A stretch of 64,000 nucleotides of DNA from Embiotoca jacksoni. Lineage: Eukaryota > Chordata > Actinopteri > Embiotocidae. The position numbers were made by a program, and so were the translations under genes. Shown piece by piece: positions 51,392-63,120 of the stretch. The notes beneath the pieces are model-generated. The model was given only the letters and a program-made list of their open reading frames with translations. It was not told the DNA's origin and did not search any database. Within the stretch, counting starts at the first letter, position 1, and each line of letters begins with the position of its first letter. The DNA is taken from the NCBI GenBank assembly GCA_022577435.1, contig JAKOON010000015.1, positions 12,908,830-12,972,829 of the forward strand. The letters run 5' to 3'.

Positions 51392-53150
51392 TCACAAATG
51401 AGTCTGTTGATAACATTTTAAATGATAAATGTATTGTCCAACAATGTGATTTGCCACTTTTTGTTCTGGTAGTACAAGATTCATGGATGTTTCAAGTCGC
51501 TGTAAACAAACCGCTATCCTATCAACACATCTCATCCACCAACTCACATCGTTCCAGCAGCAAATACAGATGTGTCTCTATTATCTGTGTCTGTGTGTGC
51601 ACATTTCGTCAGTAGAGGAGGGTCAGACATCGCTACAGCAAAGGAAATGTCAATGTGTCTGAGAGGCAGAAATACCAACATACTGTCTCTCAAGATTGAT
51701 AACCTCTGTCACAGCCTACACCGGGTGCAAGCTATTTCCATTCTTCTACATTAAGCCTATTACAATTGAAGCACTGCAATCAATACTGAGCATGTATCTA
51801 AGACCTAAAAGACAATGACAGCGTTTTGATCTTCTTTTAACAAGAAGGGTTTAAATATCAAGCTTAAATAGAACTCATAAAACCAACATCTAAACTCAAA
51901 ACGAATGTCCTTTCAAGCCAGCAGAGAAGTGCCGTAAATCTGTTGACTCTTGTTAATGACAGAGCAATGTGAGCGAAAACATGGCTCTATCCCAGTGGAG
52001 ACGTGAGCATTCATGTGGACGACCACCCTATTACAGGTGCGAGATGGGGCTAAATGGAGAAAAATGATGTCCAGTCAGGCGGGCAGGACCATGTCCCCAA
52101 GCAGTTGTTCAGCAGTTTGATCTACAGCACAGGTCACCTTGTCCAGCCACTTACAACAAAGCCAGAGCACAACTAAGTCCGATTCGCTCAACACGTGGGA
52201 GGGGAAGATGAATCATTGGGTCAATATGATCCGGTGGCCTTCCCTCACCTCTGTGCGGTGTCCCTGTTACACTTAACCTTCAATTGAGGAAAAAATGCTT
52301 TTAAATGCCCCGTGGAGAAACCGAGGCGTAAACCAAATGGTGTGTTTATTCACCTCTTGGTACTGCAACTGCATTATTCACAATTATCTTTGCAAACAGA
52401 GACTCTAGCTAATTAAAGGCATTCAGTCGTGTTGGTTGGGGTGCCTCAAGAAGTGTAAAAGTGTATGAAATATCACCAGGATAGTGGCTATGAAACATAA
52501 ACACAAACACTTTTAGAACCAGCACATTTGAGGTGCTGTTTGGGGTTTTACAGTATAGCATAACCAAAACTTTAGCATCAGAACTAACTCGTGAAAACCT
52601 AACCATATTCCATATAAACTATACATTACATAGTAGAGCCTTAAAAAATAAATCAGTCTAGACCCAAAACCGGCCAATATTACCTTATTGAACAGATAAA
52701 TATGTATACATAATTTGTCCTCAATACAGCACAGATATGTTTATTTTTTTCATGCAAAATTTGTCTGAAAAAAATGAATTCAATAAAAAAACATACCAGT
52801 GGATGGTTTTCACATTATCATACACCTGCAATGCCAAATATCAGTTAGACTACAGAGTGTAATATATAATTATTATTTAATGATATACATTAAAAAGCTG
52901 CTCGACTTCCAGGAGAAATAACATCATTTCCAAACTCTCTAAAACGCAAGCCTGTCAAGTGTATTGCTGCAGTTTGTTGATTTACTTTATCTTATACTGC
53001 AATATGACTGTTGATTTAGAGAACATGCTTACACTGCTTTTGATTTCCAAACAATTTATGAGTGAACAAGTGTGGCTAAAAATCCACTGGTTGTCATGAA
53101 CTGATTAGCATGTGGCATCATTTTAAATTAGAGTAAGAAAGAGTAAGAGT
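51392..53150. other. Unique non-coding DNA, no gene seen
   Basis: No gene found. The interval 52000-52270 is less AT-rich and repeat-free, and 52680-52880 is very AT-rich. Neither carries a clear signal. Confidence 0.45.
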
Positions 53151-53152
53151 CC

Positions 53153-53212
53153 AAGAAATTTCCACTCGGGGATTAATAAAGTGTATAAAATCAAAATAAA
53201 AAAAAAAAAAAC
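53153..53212 (+). mobile_element. LINE 3' tail fragment
   Basis: AAATTTCCACTCGGGGATTAATAAAGTGTATAAAA followed by an A-rich tail ending in about 14 A. This is the same terminal block as at about 26015-26045 and 22775-22797. Only the last 30-60 bp of an element are recognisable. Confidence 0.5.
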
Positions 53213-53334
53213 ACAGTGTAGTCCAAATTCAAGGCAGATAATGTCATGCTTGGTTAGGATATATCATTTTACAATGACATCATTGCAGATATCTGAAGGA
53301 TTAGGCTTTAATAATCAATAATAATAACTAATTA

Positions 53335-53453
53335 AAACTGCAAGCAGTGATCTGCGGGCCCTCTCACGCTGCACGTCGGGGATCCAGCAGGTCGGGGCCG
53401 CCGGCTCCCCGATGTGCAGCACGCGAGGGTCCGCATATTCCCGCTTGCAGTTT
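53335..53453. repeat. Foldback palindrome of about 119 bp
   Basis: Outer arms 53335-53363 and 53425-53453 pair at 24 of 29 positions (AAACTGCAAGC / GCTTGCAGTTT, CCCTC / GAGGG). Inner arms 53368-53385 and 53403-53420 pair at 16 of 18 (GCTGCACGTCGGGGATCC / GGCTCCCCGATGTGCAGC). Only 4-base gaps and a loop of 17 bases remain unpaired, so either strand can form one long GC-rich hairpin. It is markedly more GC-rich than the surroundings and probably belongs to a decayed mobile element. Confidence 0.75.
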
Positions 53454-53746
53454 AAAAAAAATGTCTCGATCTCGTTCCTTATCCTCCTTTTAAAAAAAAT
53501 TGCTTTTTTCGGCGGCTTTAACATCTTCAAAAACTCATGGAAGTTGGTGCCTGACGCATGTGCAAAGTTTTGTGAGGTTTGAAGCATCGTTTGACCTTAA
53601 ACATCAACTTCCTGTGTCACGGCGAAACATCAAACTTAGCCGCATCGCACTGGCTATACTATATACTATGTACCATGTGCTGTATACAATATACTATGTA
53701 CAAAAATGACTTTTTGGAGTATGACCTTTTTCTGAACTGACGTATG

Positions 53747-53819
53747 CCTCAAGTGGCGATCGAACCCAGTTACTTCTCAATGTGACTCACTGTGAGGCAA
53801 CTAACTGCGTCATCCTACA
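53747..53819 (-). repeat. tRNA-like (SINE head or tRNA pseudogene)
   Basis: On the minus strand TGACGCAGTTAG (53812-53801) resembles a pol III A box and GGGTTCGATC (53766-53757) a B box. The two span 56 bases, as in an intron-less tRNA, and the order of words between them is loosely like a methionine tRNA. The T-arm cannot pair fully and the acceptor stem does not close, so it is not a working tRNA. A tRNA-derived SINE head is likeliest. AT-rich sequence with TATACTATGTAC repeats lies downstream. Confidence 0.45.
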
Positions 53820-54505
53820 GCATGTCGTCCGAAATATGAAAAAAAAAAAAAAAAAGCATTAAAATGTACTAATGGGATTATTATTTTGTATTAGGGTTTT
53901 TGTATTGTTGTTGACCTTTAGTTTGGTATCAGTATGACTGCATGTACAATGCGAACCCATACCTGAAATGCCTTAGGGGGGACTTAGCCCCCATGAACTA
54001 TGTGGCTTACCCTTTTAGGGACTCGCCTTAGAGGGACTCGCCTTCCGTGAACCATGAACCATGTGTAATACCTTGGTGGGGCTCAAACCCGTGTCTTCAT
54101 GAGGTTGTTTCCAGCTGGGGGACGGCGCGGCAGGAGAAAGTTATTCACGGAGTTCACTCAGAGCTTCCAGCGACTCAACCGACAGTCTGGTTAACTCAAC
54201 AGGTAAAAGATTCTCCTTCACCACGGTTGCTATTAATGGTTCAAATTCCATCTCGGTCTGTTGATGGTGATTCGACTTTTAGTGAAGTTGAAACGTTTGG
54301 AGAAATTAAAAAAGTTTTGCATACACTACACGTTATGGGAAGATATTTAATATCACTGCAGACCCCCTTGAAAACACGTATATCTACTATCCAAAGAATG
54401 TCTGTGGCAATTTTGGTCGCATTTGAATGAATATTTATGGACAGTGGAGTTATGGGTTGCAGTGAGCCAAAGGTTTGTCGTAATGCTATCTAACTCCTGT
54501 GAAGA
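53820..54505. other. Composite decayed repeat region, no gene seen
   Basis: Short tandem words recur: GGGACTCGCCTTAGA / GGGACTCGCCTTCC near 54020, and GAACCATGAACCATG near 54050. The 127-codon plus frame at 54047-54430 covers this composite and has no domain. Probably remnants of one or more unnamed mobile elements. Confidence 0.4.
54188..54262 (+). repeat. Second tRNA-like fragment
   Basis: GGTTAACTCAACAGGTAAAA resembles a D-arm/A box and AATGGTTCAAATTCCAT a T-arm/B box, about 40 bases apart. Stems are poor. Its position between two other tRNA-like fragments suggests repeated SINE-type insertion. Confidence 0.3.
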
Positions 54506-54575
54506 TAGATGGTGCAGTGGTTAGCACTGCTGCCTCTCAGCTATAAGGTTTGTCTGGTCGTCTGGTCCCTGCGTC
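54506..54575 (+). repeat. Third tRNA-like fragment (GTGCAGTGGTTAGC)
   Basis: ATGGTGCAGTGGTTAGCACTGCTGCCTCTCAGC followed by AAGGTTTGTCTGGTC is the opening of a GGTGCAGTGGTTAGCAC repeat recurrent in fish DNA. The expected B-box part (GGGTTCGA) is not intact. Confidence 0.5.
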
Positions 54576-56700
54576 GGAAGCTCGTAAGGCATCAGGGCCT
54601 GCGACACTGGTGCCAGCTAATCCCGGCACTTGACTTGGCATTAGAGGTATTATGCCACCAAATGGAAAATTGATGCTTATTAGGTATTCGCAAGAATGTA
54701 GCACTGATCCCATAGAGGTGCATCAAAAGTCATTGGATGTAAAATAACAGTGCCGTGCCTCATCTGTATTCCCACGGCAGAGAGGAAAAGAGAAAGATGT
54801 TGAGACTTGGCGGCTGAAGTGGAGAGGCAGTGGAGGAGCACGGGGGTGCGTCCTGTAGACGTCGGTTGTCAAGGGTTTGTTTTGTGGGCCTAACTCCACA
54901 CCGAGGAAAGGAGATGCTCACTCGATAACCCCAGGGAGATACTGCACACTCTAAACTGTTTAAGGCTTGTATGACCAATTGTATCAAGGTATTGTTTAGC
55001 TTAGCAACCTGCGAGTTAGCGATTCGTTTGATTCTGAAAGACAGGTAGTAAAAAATTGAGTCAGTCGACCCTCGCTGTGATTTTTTTCTGGAATACTGCG
55101 GTACTTTGTAAGTACTTTAAAAAAAAAACTGAGGGTGGCACACTCCTATATTGTGGCAAAGAAGAGCAATGGGCATTGTAGGAAGCACATGGCACATGAC
55201 TGTAAAGGGACTATGACAGACTTTTCATATGGAGTACGATGTCATTTTGAGAAATTCATTAACGTGGCTTCTTGATGCATAGTTAGTCGTCTCAAGTTCG
55301 AAAATTAGGCTTTTGTTGAAGCTGAAAAGGCTTTATTAATAGAGAACTGCTTTCGACAAATGTTATTTTCCGAGCTGTAGAAAGCTTTTGATCCTGCTTG
55401 CAGTGACATCACAATTAACCCCGTGGTCATATCACTGCTCATGATGAGAGAGGACAGCAGCTGGGAGCGTTCCTCCCGTTTCCCTCCATCACTGCACTAT
55501 AATCATCGTAACATTGTACGGAGGGGCTTGACATGCCTCTACTGAGATGTCAGCAAAAGAGGGCAGAGAACCAAATGAAGGGCAATCCTGATTAAGAGCT
55601 GTACGTCATGCAGAAAAACATCAGCACCCCTTTTAATTATTTTGTAAAGAAATTCAATGCATTTATCACAGAAAATACATGTACTTTTAATACTGTAAAT
55701 GTGGGCAGAGAAGGTCATGCTGAGGCTCCTGCTATCTTGCTGAGTGTTTGAAGTGAGCGAACTTGTGCACACACGTTTGTATGAATTTCTGTGTTTGTAT
55801 GCGATTTAAAGGGCAATCCTAAATGTCTGTGGGTGAAGAGTCCATGTCTCCGCGGGGTCATTGTCCAATACACCTGACCTGTATTGCACACTGGCTTTAT
55901 GAAGTGCGCTTTTATATTTTAGCCCAACTTGGTCAGATGCCCTCTCAACCACATGCTATCTTACCCAGAAGGCCCACAGGCAATCACACTCAAAAGTGAT
56001 TCATTATGGCATTACTAATAAACCTCTGTACTGTGATGAAAAGCTAAGAATAGAAAAATAGAGGTTTTAACCAGTGAGAAGAATTACTAGCACAGTGTTC
56101 AGACAAAAGCGTCTTACACATAAGAGATCCAAGTTTCATTGGATCACCTGTTTAAGACAGGTGTTCACGTTAGAATTCTCGGATAAAAAGAAAACCAAAC
56201 AAAAGGAGCCAAAAAAAAACAATTAGTACAGATAGTCACAAGCTCCCTGTAGACAAATTCACATCAATCAATTTTGTTCCAGAAACCACTGACATTTGTT
56301 GCTATGGATACCCTGTAAAGCTATAGTTTTGCTCAAAAGTTTTACTGTTGCTTAGAGACGTTAAAACACGAGGATCTATTTGGTGATCTATATATATATA
56401 TAAAACATAAAAAGATGACGATTATACATTTGTGGGTAAGCAAAATGGCAACAACCACCGGTTCTTTTATGTTTAATATAAGTCAAGAGCAAAGACAAAA
56501 CGCTATTTTCAGTTTATTATTGTTTAAAAGAAAATTAAACTTTCTTCAACACAAAGAAAACACATTTTGTTTATTACATATTCATTAATATACAGTATAC
56601 TTCGGCTATGTTTATTTGCCACATGATGAGTAAACATTCTCTAACCTTAAAATGTGACCTGTGATTAGGAATTGACGACATCACCATTTTAGTATTTTTG
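54576..56700. other. Mostly unique DNA, no gene seen
   Basis: No gene. The interval 55400-55520 is repeat-free and less AT-rich. A short TATATATATATA lies at 56389-56401. Confidence 0.45.
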
Positions 56701-57004
56701 TTGTTGTTGTTGTTAAAAATGTTTGTAAATTTTTTTATTTGGTTGCCTTTGTGTCAGTTTAAATTGATCCGGCCACTTTTTTCCTTTTCCTGAGTGCAAC
56801 AGTTTTAGTTTGAAACAGAAAGCTGTTGTCCCACAATAAGTGAAAAAATGTGTTTGATAACAGAAATAAAACATTTTATATTGACAGTGAGGAATGAATA
56901 TTTATTCATAGTGGATCGATCACATCATGGCCAAAAACCAGTCTGCTTGATAAGGTTAGTTTGGGCATCAATACCATTCTGATGTATTGTATCAGAGCAT
57001 CCCT
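56701..57004. mobile_element. Possible MITE right half
   Basis: The end GTATTGTATCAGAGCATCCCTG, preceded by CCAAAAACCAGTCTGCTTGATAAG, resembles the right terminus of a fish element family ending in ATCGGAGCATCCCTA. A matching left end (TAGGGATGCTC-type) was not found upstream, so it is truncated or misassigned. The left limit given here is arbitrary. A TTG repeat of five units lies at 56699-56714. Confidence 0.35.
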
Positions 57005-58320
57005 GATGTGAATAATAACTTGCGTGTAATTTATATTTCACACCAGATCCTACAATGGACAAGTTACAATAAAATGTTAAATGAAAATGAATGGAAAAAG
57101 TCTTAACAGGTAAGCATGCGGCGAGACAAAGGAAAAGAAGTAATTCCCGATCTCCTTTTTACAGAATACGTTTATTGCTTGTTGTTCGTCTACAATTTTC
57201 TTACAGCACACTTTGTGATATTATAAGATAAGATATTGAAAGACCAGCAAGACTCACAGCAGCCTGGGTCACGTCTAACGTTGACATCGAACATTGAACT
57301 AGTCTGTGTCTTTAGCAACAATAGCTGATTGCAAAAAAGGTTCAATTTCCTTTAAGTGGTGAACAAATTCAACAAATTTTAGTTTTAGTAGGTTTTCTTT
57401 AAATTACATCTTCTACCATCATGCAAGGAGGTTAAAAAGATACGTTTTTCAACAGCAAGATTTGCAAGCCCCTGGTGGGTGTAAAAGTGTTACCGCTTGT
57501 CATCTGTCTCATTAGCTGAAGATGATGATCGTTAGCTTTTATTAGTGCCTAGCTATGCTTTGTGCGTTGAGTGGTTGTCATGCGGTGCAGACACCCGCTT
57601 AACACACTTGCAACAAACAAACATCATGGAGACTACTAGCGTTGGTCTATTTATGAACTGTATTTCTAGTAGGGAACCGACCAACATGGTGTTCTGTGTG
57701 GGGCTGGATTGGAGCCTTGGGGCAGGTGGTGGGGGTGAGAAAGAGAGCAAATGTAAGCGCAACGCATGTGCCAAGGACTGGCATTAAATCAACTGCCACA
57801 CATAAATTTGGTGATGTTCCTGCAGTGGTACAGCTTTTGCCTTTGATGTAACCATGGTAATTTGCGATAATAAAGCAGCGTGACAACTACCACACAAAAG
57901 CTACGGAATGCATGCGTTTATAAAGAGGAGAGATTGTGTGAAAATTCTGTCAAAAACAGCAGGAAAAAAAAAACCTGTTGATGGAAAAAGGAGGACAAAT
58001 GGCTTGTTACACAATCAGACCCACTAACAGGGATGTGGCCTTTAATATCTCTATTGCACAGGCTGTATAGGAGTGAGCACCTCACGTAGCAACCACAACA
58101 GTAGTGGCTGCAAGCATCCCACAACCAAAGAACATCAGGGTTCACTAATCTCTGTCTGCAGCCTCCTCCTCTTCTTTCTGTGCTACCCTGATCAATACCA
58201 GACTCCACAGCACAGAGCAGGTTTGAAGGGGCGGCTCGTCCACTGATCCCAATCGCCGCCTTTCAGCAGATAAGGCCAGTACAGGAAGGACAGTAGAATA
58301 ATTGCCTGCAACAAAATCGT
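57005..58320. other. Unique non-coding DNA, no gene seen
   Basis: Short frames on both strands at 57545-57890 overlap each other and have no domain. Nothing else recognised. Confidence 0.45.
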
Positions 58321-58400
58321 AAGCTTTTGGCTCGTTGTTTTTCCCCAGCTCAACTCATTAGGCTAATTAAGACGTTAATAGGGAGAAGAGAAGATCTGAG
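58321..58400. promoter_or_regulatory. Candidate conserved block with homeodomain words
   Basis: ACTCATTAGGCTAATTAAGACGTTAATAGGG (the three cores are CATTAG, TAATTA and GTTAAT) lie within 30 bp in repeat-free sequence. This is a weak prediction based on motif density. Confidence 0.2.
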
Positions 58401-61400
58401 CAAAACCTGCTAAGTCCAGTCAAAGTAGACCAAGGCAACTACCACAAAGGACCAGATAAAATGCTGCTGGACATCATTTGTTTACGAGTATCTTACTCCG
58501 TCACACAAACACCCTTCAGTCTCCAATCTGCCACTCTCTCCTACCGGTGGATTCTCCTCTCAGCTACGTAGCTTTCTCCTCTTTCACCGAGGCCCCCTCC
58601 AGGCCCTGCTTAATCACAGCAGGTGTTTCAGAAAGGAAACCTCAGAGGAGGAATAGCAGAAAAATAGAGCAGTAACCGGTATTTCAGGAGGTGAAGAAGC
58701 AGGTGTTTCCTCTTGGTAACATGCACACAAGGCAGGTTGTGACTCACAACAGATGACAATTAAGAAGTCCCCAACTGTGACAGATATGAATTATGTGCCA
58801 TGCCCATAAGCAAATATGCAGAGTCACATCTCTCGCAACACCTTTAGAATCAAGCTAAAACAAGACTCTGTTGTTGAGCACCGTGTATCGGCCCACTTTT
58901 TCAGTCACTCACAGAAGAAATAATGAAATGGTCCATGTTGTGACATCACAAAATAACCGAGAACAACGAAGACTGAAGGTTCTTTCTGAATGACAAACAA
59001 CACATTTGGAAGAGGTTTACTGGAAACTAGTGCACAATGCTCAGCTGTGTTATTTAGATAAATATCAGTCCTTGCAGAAAAAGGATTAATTGAGATCATG
59101 CAAAAAAAAAAAAGTTGACATCCCCACACAATATTAACAATATTTTTTGATGAGGCTCTAGTCATAACATAATTATCATGATTGCAGTTGTGCAGATAAA
59201 GAATAATTGAACTCGTTACTCTCAAGCTGCATTTTTCTTTCTATTTTTCTTAAATACTTAAAAATGGGCACCAACATTGGTTCTCATTCATCAAAATCTT
59301 CCTTTATTTGAACTGCAATTGTGTGATTTGGGAAAACATTAGGCCTGCAATAAAATTATATCTGGCGACTCTTCTTATCCAATTGATTTATGTTTTGTCT
59401 CACTTTGAAATTTTTTTTTACAAAGACCTTCTATCTCAGAACTCAGATGAGGAAGTTTTCTCATTGTTTGATGGTTTAAAGTTGCTCTTTCTTTTCTTTT
59501 GCCTTTGAAGTGCTACGAATAGTTTAGAACAACCCAAAGTCAGTTAGCAGCCATGAAATAGGGGAGGATATATTATGCAATGTTTCCCACTCATAAACTT
59601 TACTCGAACCAAGGTTTATTTGGCGACTAATTCTTAACATTTTTAAAATGTTTTTATCCAACCGGAAGACTACTGCGAAAAGTTGGACGTTTTGGTTGAT
59701 GTCTGTCCATTAATACATTAATCGTATCTGCTTTTATAACACTTTTACTGCACATTAAGTGACATAACGAGTGTAGTTGTTGTCAATTCAAGTAACATTA
59801 TGCGCACTTGTGTGTCTTCTGCTAAGCTGACATTTAAAACAGGTGCTCATACATTTGGTAAATAATTCAAGTATGATATTTTGGTCTCGACAGCAACTCC
59901 TTGTAACACGATTATCTGTCACTGATCAAAGTTTCTAACAATAGTCTCCATGTGAGGCGTTTAGGAGACTTCTGTAAATTGCAGCAACAGTGAATAACTT
60001 GGGTTAGACTCTCCGCCTCTGATCTGCATGAGAGTCCCCATGAATATTGGTCAAATGTCGCACCACCCACCAACACAGATTAATGTTCAACTTGTGGGAA
60101 ACTGTTATGTGCTGCTTTTGTCTAACTGTTAATATTTTTTAATAATTCATCATACTGCAACTCCAATTGGAGACATATAATAAGATGAGATTCCAACTTG
60201 AATGTTAGGAACTCAGAAATCTCAGCATCGCCAGAAAGAAGTCGCTTAACATGAGTTCAGTTTTTATATTGTCTGAGGGAGCTGATGTTAAGGGCCACCT
60301 GGGCCCCGATATTTCTTGTGAAACTGCTTTAAAATATTATACCCACCTGAGTCAGCCCATCCAACAAAATCAACAGCCAATAGCTATAGCAATAAAAGAA
60401 AACAGGTGTCACCACAAAATCTACATGTACTACACAGTTTGCAATAGTTTCACAAACTGCTTTAATGAAACACTACAGGTAATGGCAGTTTATTGAAACC
60501 TCAAGCCACCAACACACATAGTGACAAAATTAACTCCTGCACCATTTGTTTCATGATAATAAAGGAATGATTAGCAGAGATCATGAAGTTTACTTTATGA
60601 TAGATAAAGCAGCCTGACTGAAGTATACTATAGGCCTATTTTTCTTTCTTTGTAATTGAGACCGTCTACTGAAATAAATCACAAAATACAATTTGGTTAA
60701 TTCATCTACACATATGCCTACATTTAAATCATGTCCAATTCAAGGCGCACAGACTCCATGTTCACCACAATTTACAATGTAATGCTGTCTTCATGTAATT
60801 TTTAAAATGACTGAAATGAATGATTGCCCAATTAGCCAGTGAGCTAACAAGTGCACATTACAGAAACCCTTTTTGCAAGATTATTCTTAACACAACAGTG
60901 ACAATTGAATGTAGGGGACAGTGAAAAATAATCCAACTATTCATGGATGTCATGCTTGAAAAGGTCAGAAAAGATGATGGTGCTCGTGTAGTAAAGGAGC
61001 AAGGTGAATTTGTGTGTGTGACTAGGGGGTGTGAACTAAGAGAGGCTTCAGGCAGCGAGACTCTTCTCCCTTTACATAATGTGATCAGCATGAGCATACA
61101 GGTAATTATAAGGAATCTGTTCTGCACCTTTGTATCTCTCCCTACATTTCTACTTTCAAAAGACATGCACCCAATAGAGAGCTGTAACAAACCAGACAGA
61201 CAGGGCAAATCCAAAAAGTTCTGTTATTAGAACAGCTGCAGAAGTTGCAAATGTCTCTCTGAATGTGTAATGTGACACATAAGGACATGGACTTGTATGT
61301 ACTATGTGAAACCCTTTGTCCTTGTGCAGTAAGAAAGGGAAAATGTCTGGTAGAAATCTGCGGTTCAAGTCCTGTGAAGGTAAGCGAACGTCCCCATTAC

Positions 61401-62699
61401 CCACCTCAAGTCCCTTTGTTTTTTCCTGTTGTGAACTTACTAACCACAGAGCAGATGGAGACTGCACCTTCCTGCCACTGTGTTTAGAAAACTACAAATT
61501 TCAGGAGCACGCAACAATCCAGTTCTGGAGTACATATGCATATCAGTCAGATGTACATTGGCTGACCTAGCTCCTACCTATAACATACATTTACGCTTTA
61601 TGTATAGTTTGATGTCACTGTGCACTTTACAAGATATAAATCATTAACAAATGCCTAGTAATCAAATATAATGCCATCAGCAAAAGTGATATAATATCCC
61701 TTATAGCATATTTATAGAAAAAAGATGCAAAAAGGCTTACACTTATAAATAAATGGGTTAGTCAACCATCAGGAACCATTTGGCCACATGTGACTGACCA
61801 GGGCTTGATTGAATTACAATGATTTAGTGTTTCTTTCACCTTCATTTTCACCCCTGCCTCTTCTGTACCTCTTCCACAAACAAAACACACACAATGCCAT
61901 TACAAACCAGATATAACCTGTTCTTATTTGTATTCCAAGCATATGACACACACTGTTTAATCAGATTCACAGTGGCATGAGGGTGACTAATTAATAAATG
62001 CCAATAATTACAGACCACTGTCTATGAATCTACTGTCACAAATGGCAAAAAAAAACAAAAAACATTGGTGCAAGTCTGTGGTCAACTGGCAGTAAGCTAA
62101 AGTCCTGCTGTGTGTTCGTGTGCAACTGTTAACAGAAGATATGAGGTGCTCTGAGTTGATGCACCAGTCCAGCTTGCAGTGTTCCATCTCTAAGAAGAAA
62201 CAGCAATTTCAACCCAAGATACCATATTGTCTACATATGACCAATAAGGTTATCTATGTAGAAGAAATGTTTTCAAGATGTGATACGATCAGTCTAAAAC
62301 TAATGTTTTCAATTTTCATTAGTTTGTGGAATATTTATGAGTGCAAGGCCTTCTTGAATTTAATCTTCAGTGTACATTAAGATAACCGACCCGAGTTCTG
62401 CCTTCCCAGACAGTAAGTTTTTCCATGGCCTGACATGCAAAAATGGCTGTGCTATTTTGGGGCCTTTTTGATCTCACTCTATTTAGTACCATTTCTCTGG
62501 AAATCTGATAGAAAGCCTGGAAACTATCAGAGAGGGGCATACAGTCACTTCTCTTCACACCTTTTACACAGAAACTTGCCTCAGTTCATATCTCCGCTAT
62601 TCATATATTGAAAATGAAGAGAGAACAGAGTTTTAAGGTCAACCAAGCTCATCATATCTAAAATGCTATTAACACCCTTACTGTCATCTGCTGTGCTCA
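58401..62699. other. Unique non-coding DNA, no gene seen
   Basis: Short A/T runs (59101-59113, 59410-59418) and short open frames only, with no recognised mobile element. Overlapping frames of 103-118 codons at 60858-61570 lack domains and lie on opposite strands. Confidence 0.45.
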
Positions 62700-63120
62700 T
62701 CAGAATGGAATGAGTTCACAGATTACACACAATCCTTGGGCGTTCAATTCAAGTTCCCTGCCAGAGTGAGTCTCTCTTCTCCATTCCAAATCTCTCCAGT
62801 AACTCAGTAACCCCTGAGGAGGCTGCCATCTGAATACTGATGTATTCATTCCCCCAGTCAGAACACAGTGAAGAGCCATAATCCCGAGGCCCCTGTGCAA
62901 GGACGTCCTCCTTGAACCATAATCACCCTTACATCTCTTATCGGCCCAGCCTGGAGAACATGATTAAAAAGTGGCCAGGACATACTGCCTCTGCACCTAG
63001 GGTATGACGAGTCCCCGCTGCCGCATGTCAATCAAGCTGAAAGGTCCAGAAGTGCATTGACTCACGACCCCCACTTGCCAATTATAATGACTGGAAAGTC
63101 ATATAGCATATGCTGTACAT
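62700..63120. promoter_or_regulatory. Candidate conserved non-coding block
   Basis: About 420 bp of lower AT content, without simple repeats or recognised mobile-element sequence, bordered by AT-rich DNA. There is no coding signal. Function is only a possibility suggested by texture. Confidence 0.18.

Noticed and set aside
53747..53819. Functional tRNA gene on the minus strand
   Set aside because: A and B box spacing fits, but the acceptor stem does not close and the T-arm has mismatches at both ends.
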